A stretch of 64,000 nt of DNA, taken from Bedellia somnulentella. Taxonomy: Eukaryota > Arthropoda > Insecta > Lepidoptera > Bedelliidae. The notes beneath the pieces were generated by a model. It was not told the origin of the DNA, ran no database searches, and saw nothing but the letters and a program-made list of their open reading frames with translations. Made by a program: the position numbers and the translations under genes. Where the stretch lies: assembly GCA_963576735.1 (NCBI GenBank), contig OY755197.1, positions 136,501 to 200,500 on the forward strand, read 5' to 3'. Positions 1 through 10,923 of this stretch are shown here, one piece after another. The number at the start of each line of letters is the position of its first letter. Position 1 is the stretch's first letter.

Positions 1-350
1 GGGAATTCAAAAAGTCCGAAAGGCGTGATAATTGCCGTCTTCTCAACATCCTCTGGTAGTATGGTAAAATGGTAAGCTCTTGTAATATCAATGCGTGAAT
101 AAATAGTCTTACCTGCCAGTCCGTACGTAAAATCTTGTAGCCTCGGCACTGGATAACGATCCGGCTTGGTGACAGCATTTAAACGGCGGTAATCCCCGCA
201 CGGTCTGAGCTGTCCGTCTTTTTTCGGCACGACGTGCAGTGGACTAGCCCAAGGACTTTTCGATGGCCTGCAAATACCTACCTCTTGCATCACCCTAAAT
301 TCCTCTTTTACCTTGAAATAAGGATCTGGATGAAGGGGTCTGGTGAAGCG
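1..350 (-). pseudogene. Ty3/gypsy reverse transcriptase fragment
   Basis: Read on the minus strand, one frame stays open from about 350 to the window edge and encodes the N-terminal fingers and palm of a Ty3/gypsy reverse transcriptase. Recognisable in order are SPWASPLHVVPKKDG, LRPCGDYRRLN, DRYPVPRLQDF and YSRIDITRAYH, the last containing the first catalytic aspartate. The frame ends at a switch to satellite near 351. No LTR or target duplication is visible at this junction, so this is a captured piece or a truncated copy whose remainder lies left of the window. The CsRn1/Mdg3-like wording of the RT is only an impression; the superfamily call is firm. Confidence 0.85.
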
Positions 351-351
351 A

Positions 352-3300
352 AAGCTATCGAATACAACAGACAAAAGTGGCAAATCGCCTACAAAAAATT
401 AAAAATAATTACAAAAAACCAAAATTTTTGATGATATTCTACACTTAAAACTAACAATTATTATTATCTTTCAGGTCGCGGAAGGCGGAACGCTGCTAAA
501 TGATGGTAATTAGCTAAAATTCGCAAAAAGAACACAAAAAGGGGTACAAAAGTCAAGAATTAATTTTAGAAATCCTCACGCCCATACATTACGTATTGCG
601 CTAAGGTGAACTTTTGAAAATCAATTTTTTGAGATGTTCTCAAAAACTATTAGGCCTATATCGGTGATTAGTTACTCAAAAAATCTGATTAAGCGAAAGC
701 TATCGAATACAACAGAAAAAAGTGGCAGATCGCCTAAAAAATTAAAAATAATTACAAAAAACCAAAATTTTAGATGATATTTTACATTAAAACTAACAAT
801 TATTATTATCTTTCAGGTCGCGGAAGGCGGAACGCTGCTAAATGATGGTAATTAGCTATAATTAGCAAAAAGAACACAAAAAGGGGTACAAAAGTCAAGA
901 ATTAATTTTAGAAATCCTCGCGCCCATACATTACGTATTGCGCTAAGGTGAACTTTTGAAAATATTTTTTTTGATATTTTCTCAAAAACTATTGGGCCTA
1001 TATCGGTGTTTAGGTACTCAAAAAATCGGATTAAGCAAAAGCTATCGAATTCAACAGAAAAAAACGGCAATTCGCCTGCAAAAAAATAAAAATAATTGCA
1101 AAAAACCAAAATTTTTGATGATATTTTACACTTAAAACTAACAATTATTATTATCTTTCAGGTCGCGGAAGGCGGAACGCTGCTAAATGATGGTAATTAG
1201 CTATAATAAGCAAAAAGAACACAAAAAGGGGGTACAAAAGTCAAGAATTAATTTTAGAAATCCTCACGCCCATTCATTACGTATTGCGCTAAGGTGAACT
1301 TTTGAAAATATTTTTTTTGAGATTTTCTCAAAAACTATTGGGCCTATATCGGTGATTAGGCACTCAAAAATCGGATTAAGCGAAAGCTATCGAATACAAC
1401 AGAAAAAAGTGGCAGTTCGCCTAAAAGATTAAAAATAATTACAAAAAACCAAAATTTATAATGATATTTTACACTTAAAACTAACAAATATTATTATCTT
1501 TCAGGTCGCGGAAGGCGGAACGCTGCTAAATGATGGTAATTAGCTATAATAAGCAAAAAAAACACAAAAAGGGGGTATAAAAGTCAAGAATTAATTTTAG
1601 AAATCCTCACGCCCATACATTACGTATTGCGCTAAGGTGAACTTTTGAAAATTAATTTTTTGAGATTTTCTCAAAAACTATTGGGCCTATATCGGTGATT
1701 AGGCACTCAAAAATAAGATTAAGCGAAAGCTATCGAATACAACAGAAAAAAGTGGCAGTTCGCCTACAAAAAATTAAAAATAATTACAAAAAACCAAAAT
1801 TTTTGATGATATTTTACACTTAAAACTAACAATTATTATTATTTTTCAGGTCGCGGAAGGCGGAACGCTGCTAAATGATGGTAATTAGCTATAATAAGCA
1901 AAAAGAACACAAAAAGGGGGTACAAAAGTCAAGAATTAATTTTAGAAATCCTCACGCCCATTCATTACGTATTGCGCTAAGGTGAACTTTTGAAAATTAA
2001 TTTTTTGAGATTTTCTCAAAAACTAATAGGCCTATATCGGTGATTAGGCATTCAAAAATCGGATTAAGCGAAAGCTATCGAATACAACAGAAAGAAGTGG
2101 CAGTTCGCCTAAAAGATTAAAAATAATTACAAAAAACCAAAATTTTTGATGATATTCTACACTTAAAACTAACAATTATTATTATTTTTCAGGTCGCGAA
2201 AGGCGGAACGCTGCTGAATGATGGTAATTAGCTATAATTAGCAAAAAGAACGCAAAAAGAGGGTATAAAAGTCAAGAATTAATTTTAGAAATCCTCGCGC
2301 CCAAGGTGAACTTTCGCTAAGGTGAACTTTTGAAAATATTTTTTTTGAAATTTTTCAAAAACTATTGGGCCTTTATCGGTGTTTAGGTACTCAAAAAATC
2401 GGATTAAGCGAAAGCTATCGAATTCATTAGAAAAAAGTGGCAGTTCGCCTACAAAAAATTAAAAATAATTACAAAAAACCAAAATTTTTGATGATATTCT
2501 ACACTTAAAACTAACAATTATTATTATTTTTCAGGTCGCGGAAGGCGGAACGCTGCTGAATGATGGTAATTAGCTATAATTAGCAAAAAGAACGCAAAAA
2601 GGGGGTACAAAAGTCAAGAATTAATTTTAGAAATCCTCGCGCCCAAGGTGAACTTTCGCTAAGGTGAACTTTTGAAAATATTTTTTTTAAAATTTTTCAA
2701 AAACTATTGGGCCTATATCGGTGTTTAGGTACTCAAAAAATCGGATTAAGCGACAACTATCGAATTCAACAGAAAAAAGTGGCAATTCGCCTACAAAAAA
2801 TTAAAAACAATTACAAAAAACCAAAATTTTTGATGATATTTTACACTTAAAACTAACAATTATTATTATCTTTCAGGTCGCGGAAGGCGGAACGCTGCTA
2901 AATGATGGTATTTAGCTATAATAAGCAAAATCTACACAAAAAGAGGGTACAAAAGTCAAGTATTAATTTTAGAAATCCTCACGCCCATACATTACGTATT
3001 GCGCTAAGGTGAACTTTTGAAAATTAATTTTTTGAGATTTTCTCAAAAACTATTTGGCCTATATCGGTGATTAGGCACTCAAAAATCGGATTAAGCGAAA
3101 GCTATCGAATACAACAGAAAAAAGTGGCAGTTCGCCTAAAAGATTAAAAATAATTACAAAAAACCAAAATTTTTGATGATATTTTACACTTAAAACTAAC
3201 AATTATTATTATCTTTCAGGTCGCGGAAGACGGAACGCTGCTAAATGATGGTAATTAGCTATAATAAGCAAAAATAACACAAAAAGGGGGTACAAAAGTC

Positions 3301-4177
3301 AAGAATTAATTTTAGAAATCCTCACGCCCATTCATTACGTATTGCGCTAAGGTGAACTTTTGAAAATCAAATTTTTGAGATGTTTTCAAAAACTATTAGG
3401 CCTATATCGGTGATTAGGTACTCAAAAAATCGGATTCAGCGAAAGCTATCGAATACAACAGAAAAAAGTGGCAGATCGCCTAAAAAATTAAAAATAATTA
3501 CAAAAAACCAAAATTTTTGATGATATTTTACATTAAAACTAACAATTATTATTATCTTTCAGGTCGCGGAAGGCGGAACGCTGCTAAATGATGGTAATTA
3601 GCTATAATTAGCATAAAGAACCCAAAAAGGGGGTACAAAAGTCAAGAAATAATTTTCGAAATCTTCGCGCCCATACATTACGTACTGCGCTAAGGTGAAC
3701 TTTGAAAGTACATTTTTTGAGATTTTCTCGAAATCTATTGGGCCTATATCGGTGTTTAGGCACTCAAATTACAGTTTCAAGCGAAAGCTTTTGAATATAT
3801 TACAAAAAACTGGCAGTACTGCCTACAAAAAATTAAAAATAATTACGAAAAACCTATATTTTAAATGTTTTTTTACACTTAAAACTAACAATCATTATTT
3901 TTTTTCAGCTCGCGGAAGACGGAACACTGCTAGATGATGGTAAGTAGCTATGATCAGCAAAAAGAACATAAAAGGGGAGTAAAATAGTCAATTATAAATT
4001 TTCGAAATCCTCGCGTCCATACATTACGTATTGCGCTAAGATGAACTATTGGGCCTATATCAGTGTTTAGGCACACTAAAAACAGTTTCAAGCGAAAGTT
4101 ATTGAATATTTTGCAAAAAAGTGGCAGTACTGCCTACAAAAAATTCAAAATAATTACGAAAAACCAATATTTTAGAT
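352..4177 (+). repeat. satellite array, block 1 (about 11 monomers of ~344 bp)
   Basis: Tandem monomers are marked by the recurring core GGTCGCGGAAGGCGGAACG at 474, 816, 1161, 1504 and 1849 and so on, giving a 342-345 bp period. Each monomer also has a CTCACGCCCATACATTACG block and a GGGCCTATATCGGTG block. Most copies here are variant 1 (AATGATGGTAATTAG, TGAGATTTTCTC). The last one and a half copies (about 3690-4177) are variant 3 (GTTTCAAGCGAAAGC, CAGCTCGCGG). Copies near 2300 and 2650 carry a short local duplication, AAGGTGAACTTTCGCTAAGGTGAAC. Apparent reading frames inside are not conserved genes. Confidence 0.97.
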
Positions 4178-4362
4178 AATAAATAATAATAATAAAACGT
4201 TTATTTCAGATAAGTCACATCCATATTACCTAAAATTCAAAACAATTAAATTAAAAATTAATTAAAATAAATAAATTAAATTAAATGAAACAAAAATAAA
4301 AATAATTAAAAATTACAATTAAAAATTAAATTAATTAAAAATTAAACATCAGCTCGTAAATA

Positions 4363-6315
4363 TTATATTTTAGTCAGTAAATGAATCATACTGCAATGAT
4401 TCATGTACTGACAGTCAAATCTACCTGAAAATGCCCTCAGAATGGTGTTGGGACTGGCCCGAACCCTACTCACCAGGGATGTGCACCTCTTTCGCATTGT
4501 TGCATAAAAACAGTCAACCCCCGCCTCGGCGAACATCCCTGATGCGCTACAGTATCGAGGCAGTCCCATCAACACCCGGAAAGCATTATTGTATTGAACA
4601 CGAAGGGCGCTGTACTGCTTCTGCGTGTATGTCACCCACAGACTGCTGGTGTAGAATGATGTACAGTAAGATTTGAACAGAGTCAGCTTTACGTTTCTAG
4701 AACACCTGGCAAATCTGCGGGCAAGCATATTAGCCCTCACAGACAACGCTCTCCGCTCTCTTTCGATGTCTGCATCGTCTTTCAGATCACTGGTGACCAA
4801 ATGACCGAGATATTTAAATGTAGACACTCTTTGTAGTACTTTACCATTTAGTTTTATCTGCGGAATTTCTATTAAATCCCTGCCCTTGACCTGAAACACC
4901 ATGCATTCGCTCTTCTTCTCGTTATATACAAGACCATGTTTTAGTGCATAGCTCTCACATATTTTTATCAATTTTGTCAAACCACAGACCGACGCACTCA
5001 GCAGCACCATGTCATCAGCGTAACTAAAATTGTTCATACAAATGTCATCAATGTGGCATCCGACGTGAGTGCTGCTCAGTTCCTCTATTAGCGCATTCAC
5101 ATATAGGTTGAAGAGCCTTGGAGAAGTTAGCCCCCCCTGTCTCAATCCGCACTCCAACGTATATGGTTCAGACACCCCATCCGACCATCGAACAACATTT
5201 ACCTGATTCAAATACCAATATTTAAATATTTCCAGAATTTCGTCGGACATACATATGTTTGACAGTTTATCCCATAAAACATCGTAATGAACCAGGTCAA
5301 ATGCCTTCGACAAATCGAGAAAACAAGCATAAATAGGTGTATTACGCCCAGTATAATACTTGACAGTTTGCTTAAGACATAAGATTGCTGTTTCAGTTGA
5401 AAGTCCAGCCTTGAATCCAAACTGATTGTCATGTATTTTTAAATATCTATCAAGTTCTTTATTAAGCAAACTGTCGAGTAATTTAGCCATTATCGTCGCT
5501 AAAGAGATCGGTCTGTAGTTATTCCTGTCGCTCACATCTCCATTTTTATTTTTAACAATAGGGACTACTACTGTCCTCATCATATCCTCGGGTATGTAGG
5601 AGTGACTCAGGCATAAAGAGTAAAACATCGCAAGTACACGGGGCAGGTGAACACCAGCATACTTGAGATGTTCCACACTGAGGCTGTCATGGCCAGGAGA
5701 CTTACCTCTTGATATCGATTGAATGCAGATTTTAACATCTTTAGCCGTAAATCTGGTCTTCATCTCCTGTCCATCCAGGCCCTCGGCCATAGTCGACTGA
5801 GCTTTGCCTATTGGCGACTTAACAATGAATTGTTCCTTGAACAGTTCAGCAATACATTTAGCATTACTAAGTCCGTTTACACTGATGGGTAAGCTTTGTT
5901 TAGGTTTAAGTTTATTTGTTGATTTCCAAAAACTACGAAAGTCTTGCCGAGTATGGTGAGATGCGAGAATATCCATTTTAATTTGATCTTCATTATTTTG
6001 ACACCATTTGACGCGTGACTTAAACATTTTTCTACTTTCTCGCATCTCATTCCAGGCAGTACCTTCTGTATGCTTACCACTTAATACCCATATTTTGTAT
6101 TTATCCCTAGCCACCTCATGAGCTTCCCTTACATGTTTATTCCACCCTATAATATGCTTTTTCTTTCTCACCCTACTAACAAAACTATCAGTTGCGGCCT
6201 TACATAAAACATCAATAATATTATTATACAATTTATCAATATAAAGTCTATGTTTAAAATAATTACATTTATTATCACAACAATTTGAAAATTCTTGAGG
6301 AAAATCCCGATGCTC
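4363..6315 (-). CDS. reverse transcriptase of element E (partial ORF2)
   Basis: Minus-strand reverse transcriptase. The frame opens just after a TAA near 6318. It begins with a linker containing a Cys-rich CCDNKC segment and WNKHVREAHEVARDKY. The RT motifs follow in order: YRPISLATIMAKLLDS, FGFKAGLSTETAIL, ACFLDLSKAFDLVH (catalytic Asp), GLRQGGLTSPRLFNLYVN and FSYADDMVLL (catalytic DD), then a thumb and C-terminal region ending near 4363. The GLRQGG form instead of GVPQGS separates it from elements A-D in this window and fits a different CR1/L2-type lineage, which I cannot name. There is no apurinic endonuclease upstream and no upstream ATG in frame, so the copy is very likely inactive. Confidence 0.85.
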   Translation of the reverse strand, partial: EHRDFPQEFSNCCDNKCNYFKHRLYIDKLYNNIIDVLCKAATDSFVSRVRKKKHIIGWNKHVREAHEVARDKYKIWVLSGKHTEGTAWNEMRESRKMFKSRVKWCQNNEDQIKMDILASHHTRQDFRSFWKSTNKLKPKQSLPISVNGLSNAKCIAELFKEQFIVKSPIGKAQSTMAEGLDGQEMKTRFTAKDVKICIQSISRGKSPGHDSLSVEHLKYAGVHLPRVLAMFYSLCLSHSYIPEDMMRTVVVPIVKNKNGDVSDRNNYRPISLATIMAKLLDSLLNKELDRYLKIHDNQFGFKAGLSTETAILCLKQTVKYYTGRNTPIYACFLDLSKAFDLVHYDVLWDKLSNICMSDEILEIFKYWYLNQVNVVRWSDGVSEPYTLECGLRQGGLTSPRLFNLYVNALIEELSSTHVGCHIDDICMNNFSYADDMVLLSASVCGLTKLIKICESYALKHGLVYNEKKSECMVFQVKGRDLIEIPQIKLNGKVLQRVSTFKYLGHLVTSDLKDDADIERERRALSVRANMLARRFARCSRNVKLTLFKSYCTSFYTSSLWVTYTQKQYSALRVQYNNAFRVLMGLPRYCSASGMFAEAGVDCFYATMRKRCTSLVSRVRASPNTILRAFSGRFDCQYMNHCSMIHLLTKI

Positions 6316-6715
6316 TAATTATGCTCGATGAGTCTTTTAAACAATAATGTCCTCCCCACCCCATGGCGTTGGCTAAGACACTTAAGACGTATGTCTCAAT
6401 TCTGAAGTTGTAGCCTCCAGACTCGAGCATGTTCGGTTTTGTGGCATAAAGGACGTCCCTGTCATGTAGCATTAATGCGTCATAACGATTTAACATCTTT
6501 TCGATGGAAGGCATGTCTGTAGGCACGAGATCCGTCTGCACCAGCATGCCCGCCGTCCATCTCTATTGTTTGCTTCTGCTGACAGATCACGGGATACAGT
6601 CAGGCGTGTGTCCCTGCTTACTTCCCTACCTAGCTCAGACACGATCATAGCTCGTGTGGCCCCCGGTTTTGATGTGAATGATATATTACCGTTTGACGCT
6701 TCCATCTCTATCTGT
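6316..6715 (-). other. unidentified segment upstream of element E reverse transcriptase
   Basis: About 400 bp lie where the endonuclease of element E would be expected. Two overlapping minus-strand frames are open: about 71 codons at 6490-6705 and about 90 codons at 6275-6547. The base composition is less AT-rich than the surrounding satellite. The second frame contains MLHDRDVLYATKPN and VLANAMGWGG. I recognise no domain, and neither satellite nor endonuclease motifs are present. It could be the 5' region of the element after an internal deletion, or captured foreign sequence. Confidence 0.4.
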
Positions 6716-8590
6716 ATTTTCTCGAAATATATTGGGCCTATATCGAAGTTTAGGCACTCAAATAACAGGTTTAAGCGAAATCTATTGAAAATATTGCAAA
6801 AAAGTGGCAGTTCGCCTACAAAAATTAAAAATAATTACAAAAACCCAAAATTTAAGATGATATTTTACACTTAAAACTAACGATTATAATTATTTTTCAG
6901 GTCGCGGAAGGCGGAACGCTGCTAAATGGTGATAATTAGCTATAACTAGCAAAAAGACAACAAAGAGGGGGTACAAAAGACAGAAATTAACTTTAAAAAT
7001 CCTCACGCCCATACATTACGTATTGCGCTAGGGTAAACTTTTGAAAATCAATTTTTTGAGTTTTTCTCACAAACTATTGGGCCTATATCGGTGATTAGGC
7101 ACTCAAAAAATCGGATTCAGCGAGAACTATCAAATACAATAGAAAAAAGTGGCAGTTTGCCTAAAAAAAATAAAAATAATTACAAAAAACCAAAATTTTT
7201 ATGATATTTTACACTTAAAACTAACAATTTTTATTATTTTTCAGGTCGCGGAAGGCGGAACGCTGCTAAATGGTGATAATTAGCTATAACTAGCAAAAAG
7301 ACAACAAAAAGGGGGTACAAAAGACAGAAATTAACTTTAAAAATCCTCACGCCCATACATTACGTATTGCGCTAAGGTAAACTTTTGAAAATCAATTTTT
7401 TGAGTTTTTCTCACAAACTATTAGGCCTATATCGAAGATTAGGCACTCAAAAAATTGGATTAAGCGAAAGCTATCGATAACAACAGAAAAAAGTGGCAGT
7501 TCGCCCAAAAAAAATTAAAAATAATTACAAAAAACCAAAATTTTTGTGATATTTTACACTTAAAACTAACAATTTTTATTATTTTTCAGGTCGCGGAAGC
7601 CGGAACGCTGCTAAATGGTGATAATTAGCTATAACTAGCAAAAAGACAACAAAAAGGGGGTACAAAAGACAGAAATTAACTTTGAAAATCCTCACGCCCA
7701 TACATTACGTATTGCGCTAAGGTGAACTTTTGAAAATTATTTTTTTGAGATTTTCTCAAAAACTATTGGGCCCATATCGGTGTTTAGGCACTCAAAAAAT
7801 CGGATTAAGCAAAAGCTATCGAATACAACAGAAAAAAGTGGCAATTCGCCTAAAAAATTAAAAATAATTACAAAAAACCAAAATTTTTGATGATATTCTA
7901 CACTTAAAACTAACAATTATTATTATTTTTCAGGTCGCGGAAGGCGGAACGCTGCTAAATGATGGTAATTAGCTATAATTAGCAAGAAGAACACAAAAAG
8001 GGGGTACAAAAGTCAAGAATTAATTTTAGAAATCCTCACGCCCATTCATTACGTATTGCGCTAAGGTGAACTTTTGAAAATTAATTTTTTGAGATTTTCT
8101 CAAAAACTATTAGGCCTATATCGGTGATTAGGCACTCAAAAATCGGATTAAGCGAAAGCTATCGAATACAACAGAAAGAAGTGGCAGTTCGCCTAAAAGA
8201 TTAAAAATAATTACAAAAAACCAAAATTTTTGATGATATTCTACACTTAAAACTAACAATTATTATTATTTTTCAGGTCGCGGAAGGCGGAACGCTGCTG
8301 AATGATGGTAATTAGCTATAATTAGCAAAAAGAACGCAAAAAGGGGGTACAAAAGTCAAGAATTAATTTTAGAAATCCTCGCGCCCAAGGTGAACTTTCG
8401 CTAAGGTGAACTTTTGAAAATATTTTTTTTGAAATTTTTCAAAAACTATTGGGCCTATATCGGTGTTTAGGTACTCAAAAAATCGGATTAAGCGAAAGCT
8501 ATCGAATTCAACAGAAAAAAAAGGCAGTTCGCCTACAAAAAATTAAAAATAATTACAAAAAACCAAAATTTATGATGATATTTTACACTA
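6716..8590 (+). repeat. satellite array, block 2
   Basis: About 5.4 monomers of the same ~344 bp satellite. The copies at roughly 6900-7700 are variant 2 (AATGGTGATAATTAG, GACAACAAAAAGG, TGAGTTTTTCTCAC); those from about 7900 are variant 1. The block is broken at 8590 by the terminal-inverted-repeat element. Confidence 0.96.
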
Positions 8591-9468
8591 TCAGGGGTAT
8601 AGTATCAAAACAAGCTATGTCCATTCAGATAAATTTTACAGGATTCAATTTTTTTCTTTTGTTTATAATTGTAATCTCAAATTGATAAGTAACCTAATGA
8701 GTAATATAAAATAAGACATAATTATTAGAATGATGTAAAATCCCTTCATACCTGTAGATCAAAAATCTACAATAATTGAGAAAAACTTTCGGACGTAGCT
8801 GATTTTGAAGCTAAGCTGCGGACGAAACCATTTTTGATTCTCACTTCATAGGACATAACCAAGTTTGATTCTAATCTGAATCACAGGGTTGGATTTAGTG
8901 AACAATCAATCCACTTGCAGTCATCTTGCAGGGACTTCAAATAATAGAATTGGTATTTTTAGAATCGTTGCTTAAGTCAATATTGATTAGTGAAACAAAA
9001 AATCATCATTTTTGATCAACATAATTTTTCAACATTCCATAAACATGCTTTGTTTGCCTTCCAATTTTGTGGCTTTGCAGTCCGTTTCCGTGACTGGTTT
9101 TTATTGACGGGTAAGGGGAACACATCCGTTTCGCTTTATTGTAGCAATTTAACATGAAAACACAGAATTTCTGTATTAATTTATAATACTTAATTTATAT
9201 ACTTGGATTGACGGCCATACTGTTTTGATGAAAATGAAGCTCTCTCATTGGCTGCCGAAAATCTAGCCAGCTTTGATTCTAAACCTTGCGGACGTAGCTA
9301 GATTTGATGCCAACTTAAATTTTTGTAATGAAATAACTCTGGACAGAGCCAAATCTGATACGAAACTGTTTTTGTATTCAAATCTTAGGCTATAAATAAG
9401 AATGTTGCCATCATCAAGTCAATTTCAATAGTATGTGGACATAGCTAGATTTGATACTATACCCCTGA
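8591..9468. mobile_element. non-autonomous TIR element (878 bp), copy 1
   Basis: An 878-bp insertion in a satellite monomer is bounded by TCAGGGGTATAGTATCAAA at the left and its exact inverted complement at the right. Weaker inverted similarity continues to about 33 bp (GCTATGTCCA on both arms). The satellite it splits reads ...TTTACACT and CTTAAAACT, so the duplication is at most a short CT plus one extra A. Inside are at least six degenerate copies of a GGACRTAGCYAGATTTGAT-like word (near 8790, 8818, 8847, 9291, 9351, 9435), all the same way round, with the opposite orientation at the left tip. No transposase is encoded. The superfamily is not identifiable from these ends. Confidence 0.8.
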
Positions 9469-10240
9469 CTTAAAACTAACAATTATTATTATCTTTCAGG
9501 TCGCGGAAGGCGGAACGCTGCTAAATGATGGTAATTAGCTATAATAAGCAAAAAAACACAAAAAGGGGGTATAAAAGTCATGAATTAATTTTAGAAATCC
9601 TCACGCCCATACATTACGTATTGCGCTAAGGTGAACTTTTAAAAATTATTTTTTTGAGATTTTCTCAAAAACTATTGGGCCCATATCGGTGATTAGGCAC
9701 TCAAAAATCGGATTAAGCGAAAGCTATCGAATACAACAGAAAAAAGTGGCAGTTCGCCTACAAAAAATTAAAAATAATTACAAAAAACCAAATTTTTGAT
9801 GATATTTTACACTTAAAACTAACAATTATTATTATTTTTCAGGTCGCGGAAGGCGGAACGCTGCTAAATGATGGTAATTAGCTATAATAAGCAAAAAGAA
9901 CACAAAAAGGGGGTACAAAAGTCAAGAATTAATTTTAGAAATCCTCACGCCCATTCATTACGTATTGCGCGAAGGTGAACTTTTGAAAATTAATTTTTTG
10001 AGATTTTCTCAAAAACTGTTAGGCCTATATCGGTGATTAGGCACTCAAAAATCGGATTAAGCGAAAGCTATCGAATACAACAGAAAGAAGTGGCAGTTTG
10101 CCTAAAAGATTAAAAATAATTACAAAAAACCAAAATTTTTGATGATATTCTACACTTAAAACTAACAATTATTATTATTTTTCAGGTCGCGGAAGGCGGA
10201 ACGCTGCTGAATGATGGTAATTAGCTATAATTAGCAAAAA
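9469..10240 (+). repeat. satellite array, block 3
   Basis: About 2.2 variant-1 monomers between the two TIR-element copies. It begins mid-monomer at CTTAAAACTAAC and stops mid-monomer at TTAGCAAAAA, where copy 2 of the TIR element starts without its left end. Confidence 0.95.
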
Positions 10241-10923
10241 CTTTTGGACGTAGCTGATTTTGAAGCTAAGCTGCGGACGAAACCATTTTTGATTCTCACT
10301 TCATAGGACATAACCAAGTTTGATTCTAATCTGAATCACAGGGTTGGATTTAGTGAACAATCAATCCACTTGCAGTCATCTTGCAGGGACTTCAAATAAT
10401 AGAATTGGTATTTTTAGAATCGTTGCTTAAGTCAATATTGATTAGTGAAACAAAAAATCATCATTTTTGATCAACATAATTTTTCAACATTCCATAAACA
10501 TGCTTTGTTTGCCTTCCAATTTTGTGGCTTTGCAGTCCGTTTCCGTGACTGGTTTTTATTGACGGGTAAGGGGAACACATCCGTTTCGCTTTATTGTAGC
10601 AATTTAACATTAAAACACAGAATTTCTGTATTAATTTATAATACTTAATTTATATACTTGGATTGACGGCCATACTGTTTTGATGAAAATGAAGCTCTCT
10701 CATTGGCTGCCGAAAATCTAGCCAGCTTTGATTCTAAACCTTGCGGACGTAGCTAGATTTGATGCCAACTTAAATTTTTGTAATGAAATAACTCTGGACA
10801 GAGCCAAATCTGATACGAAACTGTTTTTGTATTCAAATCTTAGGCTATAAATAAGAATGTTGCCATCATCAAGTCAATTTCAATAGTATGTGGACATAGC
10901 TAGATTTGATACTATACCCCTGA
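10241..10923. mobile_element. TIR element, copy 2, left end missing
   Basis: These 683 bp match 8786-9468 of copy 1 almost base for base and at exactly the same length, including the right terminus. The left ~195 bp, with the left inverted repeat, is absent. The left junction joins satellite TTAGCAAAAA to CTTTTGGACG across a shared run of five A. The right flank is the same satellite phase as in copy 1 (CTTAAAACTAAC). This therefore looks like a duplicated segment of element plus satellite that suffered a deletion, not an independent transposition. Confidence 0.88.

Larger units (their letters stand above)
4178..6715 (-). mobile_element. non-LTR retrotransposon E, 5'-defective
   Basis: A minus-strand non-LTR element interrupts the satellite. 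Its 3' end lies at the left: reverse-complemented it ends with AATAAACG followed by a (TTA)n-type tail, which abuts satellite near 4177. The reverse transcriptase is intact for over 600 codons, but no endonuclease domain precedes it. The 6316-6715 stretch in its place is unidentified. Satellite resumes near 6716 at a different monomer phase, so the target is not cleanly restored and some satellite was lost or rearranged. Confidence 0.8.

Noticed and set aside
352..4177. Array considered as a CRISPR array
   Set aside because: The repeats are 343-347 bp, contiguous and without unique spacers, in a eukaryotic context.
8591..9468. TIR element considered as a Helitron because it starts with TC and ends with CTGA
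   Set aside because: Helitrons lack terminal inverted repeats of this kind and insert between A and T; here the right flank is C and the ends are inverted copies.
10445..10648. A 67-codon frame inside TIR element copy 2
   Set aside because: The same DNA in copy 1 (9000-9160) carries a base change that breaks the frame, and no domain is visible.
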